In this document: positions 9,842 to 20,000 of the stretch, in pieces
How the letters are laid out: each line of letters starts with the position of its first letter
Numbering within the stretch: the first letter of the stretch is position 1
Assembly: GCF_014203225.1 (NCBI RefSeq)
Contig: NZ_JACHIO010000023.1
Coordinates: 1-64,000 of the forward strand
DNA from: Granulicella mallensis
GTDB taxonomy: Bacteria; Acidobacteriota; Terriglobia; Terriglobales; Acidobacteriaceae
Direction: 5' to 3'
DNA length: 64,000 nt
The notes under the pieces: generated by a model
Databases searched by the model: none
Seen by the model: the letters and a program-made list of their open reading frames with translations, nothing else
Told to the model about the DNA's origin: nothing
Made by a program: the position numbers and the translations under genes

Positions 9842-10458
9842 AAACAATAAAAGTGCTCACCGTGGACGATCATCCTCTTTTGCGCGAGGGCATCGCGGCT
9901 GTCATCCAGGGAGAACCTGACATGGCATTGGTAGGCGAAGCTACCAACGGACAGGAAGCCATCGAAAGCTTCCGGCGACACCACCCGGATGTCACACTCA
10001 TGGATATTCAGATGCCCGGAATGAATGGTATCGATGCGATGATCGCTATACGCAGTGAATTTCCTAATGCTCGCTTTATTGTATTGACCACTTATCAGGG
10101 AGACGTCCAGGCCCTGCGCGCGATCAAGGCTGGAGCCGCCGGGTATCTGCTAAAAAATATGCTGCGAAAAGATCTGCTGGACACGATCCGCGCTGTCCAT
10201 GCGGGAAAACGAATCATCCCACCTGTCATTGCAGCAGACCTTGTAGAACATCTGGCGGACGATGCACTCTCCGAGCGTGAGATTGAGGTGCTGCGCAGCG
10301 TAGCTTCGGGGAACTCCAACAAGCTCGTCGCGGAACAGCTTGCGGTCTCAGAAGCTACGGTAAAGGGCCATATGAAGAGCATTCTCTCTAAGCTTGGAGC
10401 ACAGGACCGTACCCACGCAGTCACCATTGCACTGAAGCGAGGATTTATTCTGGATTGA
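9838..10458 (+). CDS. NarL/FixJ (LuxR-HTH) family response regulator
   Basis: This 206-aa cytoplasmic transcription factor has an N-terminal receiver domain (acidic DD at 10-11, phospho-acceptor D56 in LMDIQMPG, conserved T and K downstream). The C-terminal LuxR-type HTH (about 140-200) contains LSEREIEVL and AEQLAVSEATVKGHMKSILSKL. Its ATG overlaps the kinase stop (ATGA), so the two are translationally coupled and form a cognate pair. Targets cannot be deduced, although the glycan locus starts only 3 kb downstream. A weak GGCCG/CGGCC repeat in the convergent 10459-10572 gap is the only terminator candidate. Confidence 0.95.
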   Translation: MKTIKVLTVDDHPLLREGIAAVIQGEPDMALVGEATNGQEAIESFRRHHPDVTLMDIQMPGMNGIDAMIAIRSEFPNARFIVLTTYQGDVQALRAIKAGAAGYLLKNMLRKDLLDTIRAVHAGKRIIPPVIAADLVEHLADDALSEREIEVLRSVASGNSNKLVAEQLAVSEATVKGHMKSILSKLGAQDRTHAVTIALKRGFILD

Positions 10459-10572
10459 CCTGGCCGTTCCAATAGACCGGCCGCCCCTAACTCGGATCTG
10501 ACACTCATCCCCCTCTTCGCTGGATCTCTCGTAGCTCTCTGCTGGCCCCAAACCCCGTAGACCGCAGCTGTT

Positions 10573-12960
10573 TTAATCCTGCAACGATGACGCCGAATCA
10601 AAGCGATCCGCCGTGGATTGGAAAGAGGGCATCGACGAGCTAAGCAGCTTGGAATCCCGTCCGCTGTCTGAAGTCCTGTTTTTTACACCGTGCTGTTTTT
10701 CCTCAACACGAGCTATATGCGTTTCAGCCTCTGCAAGATGCTCTCTCGTCTGTGGGTAATTCGGATTTAGCTTAAGGATTCTGTTGTACTCAACGGCAGC
10801 TTCTTCATATCGCCCAAGCTGCAACTCGGCATTCGCGAGACAATCCTCGTAGATATCCATACCTGAGCTGGGAGGTAGATGTTCCAGCGCCGTTTTAAAG
10901 TCGGCAAGGGCCTGCTGCGCGTTTCCCTTATGAAGATCGATATAGCCCAGGTAGTAAAACTTCGTCCGCTGATCGCCCGGCGTGCCCCGTTCCTGGGTTG
11001 GTATATTTTTAAAGAGAATCTGCTCGAGATGACTTTCAGTCTTATAGTCCGATTTCTTTAGTGCAATCACCAGAGAGGGCCAGACCGCGTTCGGATTACT
11101 TTTCAATCCAAGCGTTGCTGCCTGCTCGGCCTCAGGCATCTTTTTCATTGCGAGGTAGACCGTCGCCAGATCCTCATAACCCAGGGCCTGTGCATCTTCC
11201 GTACGAGTTACCTGAATATAGTGTTGATAGAGTTCGATGGCCTTATCGAACTGGCCGGTCTGGTAATACACATCACCCATATGGATAATAGCTGGCTCAA
11301 ACTGCGGATTCAGTGAGAGGGCCTTGTTAAACTGCAAAATGGCGTTTGGGTAGTCGCCCGACTGCTGATAAGCCATTCCCAGACTGTCGTAAGGATTTGG
11401 CTCGTCTGGAGCTAGCGTCACATATTTTTTCTCCGCGGCAATCGCCTCGGAGTAACGATGCAGGCACAGCAATATAAATCCCAGGGTGTTATTCAGGTTT
11501 TTATCGTTTGGACTGTAGGCCAGACCGCGCTTGAGGATTTCAATTCCTTCAGCCGGGTGCTCGTCCGCTCGGCTTAGGCGCGCCAATCGCCAATAAGCCT
11601 CCGTCTCCTGGGGGTATAACTCGGTAATCCTGGTAAGAGTTTGCTCTGCCTCTTTGACATCGCCTTTGGAGATGGCATACCAGGAATTAACGTAGAGCCT
11701 GTCCTTTTCGGAGAGCCGAGCCGATAATTGCAGTGCTTTCTGCAAATAAGGCTGCCCCTTCTCTGGGGCAAAGTCAACCATCGCGTAGGTATAACCGATC
11801 CTTGCGTAGGCCATGGCGAAATTAGGATCCAGCTCAGTGGCTTGCTTCAGGAGATTGAGTGCCTGGGCATTTTCAAACTCCTGCGCCTTTTCCACCCCCA
11901 GGGAGTAATACTGATAGGCTTCTACATTTTTGGTAGTCTCAGCCGCAAGATCCGGTTTGACGACTGGATTCAGGGCCATCTTAGTTTCCAGATGAGCCGC
12001 AAGGACATCCACCTGGCTCAAAATATCGCTCGAATCCTGGAAGACGCTATGGTCGGCAAAGAGGATCTGGCCGGTACGGGAATCATGGAGTTGGATGTCA
12101 ATGCGGAAATGCCCTGCAAGCGCGGTGAAGCTGCCGGTAAGGAAGTTCGTGGCATGCACCGTCTCCGCGATGTGCATGGGGTCCGCACGGCTTCCCCCAA
12201 AAGACTTATCCGTGGCCTCGAGAAGAGGAGCTAGCTGCTCCCGGCTCAGAACACGTAACGCCCCCGAGCGGGACATGTCCGTGATCATCATGTCTGCAAG
12301 TCCCTGACTCAGCCAGTCGAAGTCACGATTCTGAGATTCATTCTCGAAGTACATGACAGCAAGCTGCTGTCCCGCGGTGGCGGAGCTCACAGGAGATGCA
12401 GTATCCACTCTTCGATAGCCTTTTGTAATTCCCCAGACGAGCAGTGAGATTGAGATAAGAACCAGCAAGCCGAGAAGGATTCGCTTCGCCTTTTGTCTGT
12501 CGGGAAAAGGCCCAGTCTGTCCGGTCGCGGGAACGGCATCCGGTTTCAAGGCCGAGTCTTCCACCTTAGTTACCGGGAAACTTTCATCGGGTGTGATTTC
12601 CGGCTTGAAGGCGTCCGGCGCTTGACTGACTTCTATGGTTTCAATAGGAGCGACAAACTGATAGCCAACCTTTGAAATTGTCTTAATGTAGCTCGGGTGC
12701 CGTGAGTCATCCCCGAATGCCTTCCGGATCTCCGCAATACATTGCGTCAGGGCATTATCTGTAACCGCCGCGTCGGACCAGATCGCTGCTGTTAGTTCTT
12801 CCTTGGAGACAAGCTTCCCTCCCTGCTGCAAAAGATAGAGCAGGACGTGGAAGGTCTGATATCGCAGGACGTAGTCGACCCCCTCGCGGCGCACACAATT
12901 CCCGGAGACATCAACCTCTATTTGGTTAACCCGATAAATAAGTCCAACGGCGATACTCAA
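10573..12960 (-). CDS. CadC-like membrane transcriptional regulator with TPR sensor domain
   Basis: The 795-aa protein starts with an OmpR/PhoB-type winged-helix DNA-binding domain (about 10-103; LVSKEELTAAIW, TQCIAEIRKAFGDD, YIKTISKVGYQF). A linker and a single TM helix (161-178, LLGLLVLISISLLVWG) follow. Next comes a TolB/FlgO-like alpha/beta domain (about 195-330) and then about seven TPR motifs to the C terminus. This one-component layout lets an extracytoplasmic TPR domain control a cytoplasmic DNA-binding head without phosphorylation. The gene is divergent from the TonB receptor at 13305 and shares a 344-bp intergenic region containing tandem 11-bp repeats of the kind PhoB/OmpR wHTH proteins bind. 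It is therefore the likely regulator of the glycan locus (inference). Confidence 0.85.
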   Translation of the reverse strand: MSIAVGLIYRVNQIEVDVSGNCVRREGVDYVLRYQTFHVLLYLLQQGGKLVSKEELTAAIWSDAAVTDNALTQCIAEIRKAFGDDSRHPSYIKTISKVGYQFVAPIETIEVSQAPDAFKPEITPDESFPVTKVEDSALKPDAVPATGQTGPFPDRQKAKRILLGLLVLISISLLVWGITKGYRRVDTASPVSSATAGQQLAVMYFENESQNRDFDWLSQGLADMMITDMSRSGALRVLSREQLAPLLEATDKSFGGSRADPMHIAETVHATNFLTGSFTALAGHFRIDIQLHDSRTGQILFADHSVFQDSSDILSQVDVLAAHLETKMALNPVVKPDLAAETTKNVEAYQYYSLGVEKAQEFENAQALNLLKQATELDPNFAMAYARIGYTYAMVDFAPEKGQPYLQKALQLSARLSEKDRLYVNSWYAISKGDVKEAEQTLTRITELYPQETEAYWRLARLSRADEHPAEGIEILKRGLAYSPNDKNLNNTLGFILLCLHRYSEAIAAEKKYVTLAPDEPNPYDSLGMAYQQSGDYPNAILQFNKALSLNPQFEPAIIHMGDVYYQTGQFDKAIELYQHYIQVTRTEDAQALGYEDLATVYLAMKKMPEAEQAATLGLKSNPNAVWPSLVIALKKSDYKTESHLEQILFKNIPTQERGTPGDQRTKFYYLGYIDLHKGNAQQALADFKTALEHLPPSSGMDIYEDCLANAELQLGRYEEAAVEYNRILKLNPNYPQTREHLAEAETHIARVEEKQHGVKNRTSDSGRDSKLLSSSMPSFQSTADRFDSASSLQD

Positions 12961-13304
12961 GCAAAGCCTCCACGGAAGCTCAGTTAAAGGTGGAGAGGTG
13001 CGCCCTGACTCTCAGGTGGCGCTTGTGGGTTTGCTGGTGGGAGCAATCTTACCAGACATCCCCCACAATCTCGAACGAGACCGGCTTCCTTACGGGCTAC
13101 TCCTGGCGGGAATACAAATATCCGGTGAAAGCTCAAAACGCTACATAACTGAATAATTCGCCCTATTTATGGGTTTCAGATGGATTTCACAAAAATTTCA
13201 GAACATCTCAGGACTTTACCGCTTACGGAGCATAGGGTTTGGCAAACCAAACATCTGGGCCGAATCCTCGCTTAGGCGACCAGAAATTCATTTGGGGGCT
13301 GGCA
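12961..13304. promoter_or_regulatory. divergent regulatory region between the CadC-like gene and the TonB receptor
   Basis: These 344 bp have no credible gene. They hold the tandem repeats at 13174-13213 and an odd palindrome GGTTTGGCAAACC at 13236-13248. A GGGGGCT Shine-Dalgarno lies just before the ATG at 13305. I see no clear sigma-70 -35/-10 pair, which would fit activator-dependent expression. Confidence 0.6.
13174..13213 (+). promoter_or_regulatory. Pho-box-like tandem repeats (7-bp units every 11 bp)
   Basis: TTTCAGA (13174), TTTCACA (13185) and TTTCAGA (13196) repeat at exactly 11 bp, separated by 4-bp spacers. A degraded fourth unit, TCTCAGG, lies at 13206. OmpR/PhoB-type winged-helix proteins bind 7-bp direct repeats with 4-bp spacers in this geometry, and the divergent gene encodes such a domain. 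Assignment as its operator is inference. Confidence 0.5.
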
Positions 13305-16300
13305 ATGCATAAACTCAAAAAGGCCGCACACATAAGTGGCATCCTCTTTCTTCTCATAGGGCTATTTACCGGAATAGGGAAGGCGCAGGAGTATCGCGGA
13401 ACGATCTCCGGACAGGTTCTGGATCCATCCGGAGCTGTAATTCCTGGGGCGAAGGTGGTCGCAAAGGGTCCTCAGCAGACGTACAAGGCCGTCTCTGCGG
13501 CCAACGGTCAGTTCGTGGTCCCTTTCGTCGACCTGGGCACCTATACTGTTTCGGTCGAGGCGCCCGGCTTCGCCATTGAGTCCCAGATAAATGTCCATAT
13601 CGACGTCTCCTCCAAGGTCGCCCTCACCTTCCGCCTAATGGCGGGGGGTGCGAATGAGACGGTCACCGTTACCGACACCAGCGCCGGCATCAACACCTCG
13701 GATGCCTCCCTGGGTACCGTCCTCGATCCTGAAAAGATCCAGAACCTCCCGCTCAATGGCCGCCAGCTTTACACCCTGCTCGGCCTCACCCCCGGCACTC
13801 GCTTCACCACGACCACCTTTGGTCCGGGCGGCAACTCCGGCACGCGCGCCTGGGATCAGACCAACGCGTACTCCATCAACGGACAATCCGGCACCCAGAA
13901 TCAGTTCTCTCTGAACGGAGCTCCCGTCTCCGCACAAGGAGGAGGAGGCGCCGGCACCTGGAACGTCGCCCCCACCATTGACGCGGTGGAAGAGTTCAAA
14001 GTCATGACGAATACCTACGACGCGCAGTACGGCCGCGAAACCGGTGGAACCGTCAACACGGTGATGAAGAGCGGCAACGACACTTACCATGGCACGCTGT
14101 ACGACTTCTGGCGCAACTCCATCCTCGACGCCAACACCTTCCAGCTCAACCAGCAGAATGCGGCCAAGCCCTTCCACAACCAGCACCAGTTCGGCGGCAC
14201 TGTCGGTGGCTATGCCTGGCGCAAGCACACCTACTTCTTCTTCTCCTTCGAAGGATGGCGTGAAGTCCTTCCCGTCGGCGTCGTCACCGGCGTCGCTACT
14301 GCGGACATGCTTCCAGGAATCGATGGCAGTGTCAACCTCACCAACTACCTCGCCGCGACCAGCGGACACGACATCTACGACCCCGCCACCACACGCTGCA
14401 AGACAATCGGCCAAAACCCCTGCCAGAATTACACTCGCGACCAGTTTCCGAACAACACCATCCCCGCCAACCGCATCAGCGCTATCGGCCTCGGCTTCCT
14501 CAAGCTCCTACCCAAGCCCAACATAGTCAACGACACGTACAGCAATAATTACGTTGCTGCCGATCCCGGTCGCTACACCTACAACCAGCCAATGGTTCGT
14601 GTCGATCACGACTTCTCCGACAAGACCCGTGCTTACGGCATGTTCGTCTACTTCGGCGGACAGGAGTATCGCAACTCTTCCGGCCTCCCCGCTCCCATCT
14701 CCCAGGGCGACATCGATAATCACCGCACCACCTACACGTCCGTCTTCGACATCACCCACACCTTCTCCCCGACCCGCGTCCTTGACGTCCGCGCCGCCTG
14801 GAATCGCGCGATCAGCAAAGATCCCGACGGTGGAGCCGCAGCCGGCCTCGCCCCCGCCTCCTTCACCGCAGCCAGCATGGGTCTCAACATGCCCGTCATT
14901 CCCACTTCACCTGCTACCCTCCCACCCGAAATCAACATGTACAACTGCTGCACGGCCAACTTCATCGGCAATCACCTCTCCGCCGACTCCACCTTCGAGA
15001 CCTACGACCTCGCCATCTCCCAGAACCAGACCGTCGGCCCTCACAGCCTGCACTACGGCTTCGAAGGCATGCTCTTCCACGACGTTCCCAGCGGCATCAG
15101 CGGCAACAACGGCCCGAACGGTCAGTTCACCTTTGCCCAGCAGTTCACCCAGCAGGACCCCTACCATAATGTCGGCGATGGCGATGGCATCGCTGCCATC
15201 CTCCTCGGCGATCCTGACAGCGGCGCCGTCGACTGGTACGACTCCCGCTACGAGAGCTATAACTACTACGCCGCCTACATCCAGGATGACTGGAAGGCCA
15301 GCAAGAATCTGACCTTTAACCTTGGCCTCCGCTGGGAGACCGAAACTTCCCCCATGGATCGCAACCAGGAGCTCACTGCGGGATTCTGCTCGACCTGCGT
15401 CAACCCTCTCACCTCCGTCCTCAACGGAGCAGGCGGCATTCCCAACCCGCTCCTCGGCGGCTACCAGTTTGCCTCTTCCAACTTCACCGCCTACCAGAAC
15501 TTCGTTGGCGACTTCCTGCCCAAGATCGGCGTCTCCTTTGCCATTACCCCCACGTTCGTTCTTCGCGGCGGCTTTGGACTCGCCACCGGTCTCGGTATCG
15601 AACTTGGCGGCCAAAGCAGCTGGCAGCAGACGACCAACTACGCCGCCAGCCTTGACGGCGGCCGAACCCCAAGCGGCTACTTCAACACGGGCACACCCTA
15701 CCCCACCGGTGCCATCGCGCCTCCGGGCAGCGCCCCTGGCCTTCTCAGCGAGGTCGGCAACTCCATCGGTTACGATCAGCGCAATCGTAAGATTCCCCTC
15801 GTCCGCCAATACTCCTTTGGCATCCAGGCGGCTGGTCCCTTCAAAACCATCTTTGACGTGTCGTATGTTGGTAACGTCACCACACGCCTCCGTGTTGGAA
15901 CCCAGATGAACGGACTTACACCTACACAGTTCGCACAGGGCCACTCCGACAATGGTGCGTACCTCAACAATCAGGTCGCAAATCCCTTTTACGGCCATAT
16001 CGATCCCGCATCCAATCTTGGCCAGAGCTCTACCACCAAACAGGCGCAGCTCCTCACACCGTTTCCCCAGTTCACCTCTGTCTACGACAACAACGTGCCT
16101 ATCGGATACAGCGACTACAACGCACTGCAGGCTAAGCTGGAGCGCCGTGTCTCGGACCAACACTCCCTCCTTGGCGGCCTGAGTGTCCTCGTCTCTTTCA
16201 CCTACTCCAAAACAATGGGTGCCACCAACCGCCTCAACAACACTAACGCCAGCCTCGTCGACCCTCTTCCCTACTATGCTGTCGACGGCGCAGACCGTCC

Positions 16301-16934
16301 CTACGACCTTTCCATCAGCGGCCTCTATACCCTTCCCTTCGGTCGCGGAGCCGCTTTCCTCAACCACACCAACGGCGTCGTCAGCCAACTCGTCAGCCGC
16401 TGGCAGCTCGACTGGATCTTCCAGAACTCCGGCGGTACTCCCATTGGTGGGACCCCCGGCAACAACAACCTTCAGACCAACTACACCTACGCCTGCGGTG
16501 GGCAATATGACATCCGTCCCACCGGACACCGCAGCTACAAGTCCTGGCTCAACAACTCCGACAACGTTCAGGCATTTGGCACAGGCAAGTCCGCCAACTG
16601 CCAGGTCGCCTTTGGACCCTACACCGCCACCACGATCCTTCCCATCACCAGCAAGGTTCGCGCTCCCTACGCACAGCAGACTCAGATCGGCGTCGAAAAG
16701 CGGGTCAGCCTCTACCGCGCCTCCGAACTCCAGTTCAAGGCCGAAGCCTTCAATCTGACCAACACCCCGATCTTCGGTGGTCCTACCCTCGGCAACGTCA
16801 ACGATCCCCTGACTCGTAACAATCAGGTGACCAACCCCAATGATCCTGGCGCCTGGTCCGGCTACGGTACCGTCGGAGCCACCCAGCAGAACTTCCCGCG
16901 CCAGATACAGCTCTCACTCAAAGTCCTCTTCTAA
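13305..16934 (+). CDS. TonB-dependent outer-membrane receptor with carboxypeptidase-regulatory-like N-terminus
   Basis: This 1209-aa outer-membrane transporter has a signal peptide (ISGILFLLIGLFTGIGKAQ). A carboxypeptidase-regulatory-like domain (about 30-110; GTISGQVLDPSGAVIPGAKV) is followed by a plug domain (about 125-230) and a large barrel ending in QIQLSLKVLF, whose terminal aromatic is typical of barrel insertion. The acidobacterial family imports large substrates, often oligosaccharides, using TonB energy. The ATG at 13305 is preferred over an in-frame upstream one because a G-rich Shine-Dalgarno precedes it and the signal peptide follows. It heads a run with GH38, S53 and GH92 genes, so a mannose-containing glycan or glycopeptide is the likely cargo (inference). 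Third codon positions are strongly C-biased compared with the neighbours. Confidence 0.9.
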   Translation: MHKLKKAAHISGILFLLIGLFTGIGKAQEYRGTISGQVLDPSGAVIPGAKVVAKGPQQTYKAVSAANGQFVVPFVDLGTYTVSVEAPGFAIESQINVHIDVSSKVALTFRLMAGGANETVTVTDTSAGINTSDASLGTVLDPEKIQNLPLNGRQLYTLLGLTPGTRFTTTTFGPGGNSGTRAWDQTNAYSINGQSGTQNQFSLNGAPVSAQGGGGAGTWNVAPTIDAVEEFKVMTNTYDAQYGRETGGTVNTVMKSGNDTYHGTLYDFWRNSILDANTFQLNQQNAAKPFHNQHQFGGTVGGYAWRKHTYFFFSFEGWREVLPVGVVTGVATADMLPGIDGSVNLTNYLAATSGHDIYDPATTRCKTIGQNPCQNYTRDQFPNNTIPANRISAIGLGFLKLLPKPNIVNDTYSNNYVAADPGRYTYNQPMVRVDHDFSDKTRAYGMFVYFGGQEYRNSSGLPAPISQGDIDNHRTTYTSVFDITHTFSPTRVLDVRAAWNRAISKDPDGGAAAGLAPASFTAASMGLNMPVIPTSPATLPPEINMYNCCTANFIGNHLSADSTFETYDLAISQNQTVGPHSLHYGFEGMLFHDVPSGISGNNGPNGQFTFAQQFTQQDPYHNVGDGDGIAAILLGDPDSGAVDWYDSRYESYNYYAAYIQDDWKASKNLTFNLGLRWETETSPMDRNQELTAGFCSTCVNPLTSVLNGAGGIPNPLLGGYQFASSNFTAYQNFVGDFLPKIGVSFAITPTFVLRGGFGLATGLGIELGGQSSWQQTTNYAASLDGGRTPSGYFNTGTPYPTGAIAPPGSAPGLLSEVGNSIGYDQRNRKIPLVRQYSFGIQAAGPFKTIFDVSYVGNVTTRLRVGTQMNGLTPTQFAQGHSDNGAYLNNQVANPFYGHIDPASNLGQSSTTKQAQLLTPFPQFTSVYDNNVPIGYSDYNALQAKLERRVSDQHSLLGGLSVLVSFTYSKTMGATNRLNNTNASLVDPLPYYAVDGADRPYDLSISGLYTLPFGRGAAFLNHTNGVVSQLVSRWQLDWIFQNSGGTPIGGTPGNNNLQTNYTYACGGQYDIRPTGHRSYKSWLNNSDNVQAFGTGKSANCQVAFGPYTATTILPITSKVRAPYAQQTQIGVEKRVSLYRASELQFKAEAFNLTNTPIFGGPTLGNVNDPLTRNNQVTNPNDPGAWSGYGTVGATQQNFPRQIQLSLKVLF

Positions 16935-16947
16935 CCCATTGGCATAT

Positions 16948-16994
16948 CGGAGGGAACTCTGCATGCAGTAACAACGCATGCAGAGTTCCCTCCG
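16948..16994 (+). terminator. perfect 19-bp hairpin after the TonB receptor gene
   Basis: CGGAGGGAACTCTGCATGC (16948-16966) and its exact reverse complement (16976-16994) enclose a 9-nt loop. It begins 13 nt after the receptor stop and ends 45 nt before the GH38 start. There is no U tract. It probably stabilises or ends receptor mRNA and lowers readthrough into the enzyme genes. Confidence 0.7.
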
Positions 16995-17039
16995 AACGCC
17001 TTCTCCTCAACCCAAATCAATTGTTTGAAGGGGTCCATC

Positions 17040-20000
17040 GTGACAGTGTCTTTGCTCTTGAAGCCCATTTCCAGATCGTTTGCATGTGTTTTGCTGAGTG
17101 CCGGAGTAGCAGGTCTTGCCCTCGCGCAATCATCCCCTAACTCCGAAAAAGCAATGAAGTCGCTCTCTGCGCACTCGCAGGAGGTTGTAACTCGTCTGGG
17201 AGGGCTGAGCCAACTTCCGCCGACTTCGTGGAAGTGTCACTCAGGAGATGTAGCTCACGGAGAAGATCAGGATCTAGACGACACCTCATGGAAGCCCCTC
17301 GAAGTGAAGACCAAGCCTTCTGAGTGGAGCGAATATCCAAAGGAGGCCCTCTGGTGCAGAAGCTGGATTGAAGTGCCAGAGACGCTGCATGGCTATAGCT
17401 TGTCCGGCACTCGCATCTGGTTTAACTTCCATGCCGCGGCAGATGATGCGATGCCAGAGATTATCTATTTCAATGGCCGCCGCGTGGCGCTGGGAGAAGA
17501 CCTCGAACCCATTGTCCTCTTCGACAAGGCAAAGCCAGGAGAGAAGGCGCTGGTCGCAGTGAAACTGCTGCAGACTACCGGAACGAAATATCTGCAGCCC
17601 GCAAGCCTGAAGATTGATTTCGCCGCGAACCGCCCGAACCCGGAGGATTTTCGTTCGGAGATCCTATCTGCGGCCCTCTTGATACCAAGCCTTACATCTG
17701 ATGATTCCAGCAAGGTTCCCGGCCTGGATAAGACCCTGGAACAAGTGGATCTGAAGGCCCTTGACTCCCACGATCAGCAACGTTTTGACACCTCATTGAC
17801 CCAGGCACAGCAATCGATGAATAGCCTGAGCGCTTCGCTCAAACAATTCACCTTTCATCTCACCGGCAACTCTCACATCGACGCGGCCTGGCTGTGGCCC
17901 TGGACGGAGACCGTTGATGCGGTGAAGAGAACCTTCGGAACAGCATTGCAATTGATGAATGAATATCCGGAGTACACCTATACCCAATCCGCCGCGCAGT
18001 ATAACGACTGGCTTGCAGAGAAGTATCCCGACATGAACGACCAGATCAAGCAGCGCATCAAGGATGGCCGCTGGGAGATTGTAGGTGGCATGTGGGTAGA
18101 ACCAGACCTGAATATGCCTGACGGAGAATCGCAGGTCAGAACACTATTGATTGGAAAACGCTGGTATCAGCAGCACTACGGGGTTGACGTTCGCATCGGC
18201 TGGAACCCCGATTCGTTTGGATACAACTGGCAGCTCCCACAGATCTATAAGAAGTCGGGCATCGATTACTTTGTCACGCAGAAGATGTCATGGAACGACA
18301 CCAACCATCTACCGCTCAAGCTCTTCTGGTGGGAGTCGCCGGACGGCAGCAAAGTTCTGACCTACTTTCCGCATGGATACGACGATAAAAACCTGGAGCC
18401 CGTACACCTCTCCTCCGATCTGGTGCAGGCCCGCAAAGACGCCCCCGGCATGACCGAGATGATGGACCTGTACGGCGTAGGCGATCACGGCGGAGGGCCC
18501 ACTCGCGCCATGCTCGACGAAGGCACCCATTGGGCGCATGCCTCCAGCATCGTTCCGAACTTCAAGTTTGGAACCGCGACCGCGTTCTTTGGCAATGCAG
18601 AGAGCAAGCTGGCCTCCGAGTCCAAAACATGGAACTACGACTCGATCGCCAAAGGCTATACGTCCCCCGATCCCGTCGAAGGCAAGATCTCCATCCCCAC
18701 CTGGAAGGACGAACTCTACCTCGAATACCACCGCGGAGTCTTCACCACCCAGGCCGACCACAAGCGCAACATGAGAGACAGCGAAGAGTGGGCATTGAAT
18801 GCTGAAAAGTATGCCTCGCTCGCCTGGCTGGACGGCAAGACCTATCCCTCAACAGAGCTGACAGAGGCATGGAAGAAGATCACCTTCAATGACTTTCATG
18901 ACCTGGCCGCCGGTTCAGGAGTCGGCGTTATCTACAAGGACGCTCAACGCGACTTCGATCAGGTGCACTGGGCCACCAATGAGATCTCTCAAGATGCGCT
19001 CAAGACGCTCGTCTCAAGAATCGATACCTCTGCCGCAGGAAAGGTGCCCGTCGTGGTCTTCAATCCCCTTGCCTGGGAGAGGTCGGGAGTCTTCACGGTA
19101 GACGTACAGATGCCGGAGGCCGTCAAAGGCGATATCTCGATCGTCGATAACAAAAACCATGTGATCCCTTCCGAGGTTCTTTCGCATGATGCTTCGACGG
19201 GCAGCTACAAGCTTCTGGTCAAAGCTGACCATGTTCCCTCGCTGGGATACACCGTGCTCAACGCAGTCCCCGGAAAGAGGGAGTTTGTCAGCGATCTTAA
19301 AGCCAGTGGCTTGACGCTTGAAAACACCAAGGTCCGCGTTGCAATCGATGCACACACAGGCTGCATCACCAGCCTGTACGACAAAGCCTCTAAAGCCGAG
19401 ATTCTGGCACCGGGAAGTTGCGGCAATGAGTTAGAAGCCTTCAAAGACACACCGAAGAACTTCGACGCGTGGAATATCGATCCGGGAACCCTGGATCAAC
19501 CGCCGACAAAGCTCAATACAGCCGACTCCGTCGAGGTAGTCGAAAAGAGCCCACTGCGCGCGGTGATTCGTGTAACTCGTACCTGGCAGAAATCAAAGTT
19601 CGTTCAAAACATCATCCTCTATACCGGAGCAGACCAGGTCGAGGTTGAGAACGACATCGATTGGCACGAGACACACGTTCTCCTGAAGAGCGCTTTTGCT
19701 CTGAAAGAGAGCAGCCCCAAGGCGACTTACGAGATTCCTTATGGAACGATCGAGCGCCCCACCACACGAGATAACAGCTGGGAGAAAGCAAGGTTTGAAG
19801 TACCGGCCTTGCGTTGGGCCGACCTCGGCTCAACAGCCGAGGGCTTGAGCCTCATCAATGAATCGAAGTACGGCTATGACGCTACCGGCAATATCCTGCG
19901 GTTGTCCCTGCTGCGTTCGCCGATCTCGCCTGATCCAGACGCAGATCGCGAACATCATCACTTCAGCTATGCTCTCTACCCTCACAGCGGCGACTGGAAG

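Noticed and set aside
14907-16529. 540-codon minus-strand frame inside the TonB receptor gene
   Set aside because: It is a low-complexity V/G/A/E-rich shadow produced by the C-biased third positions of the receptor gene.
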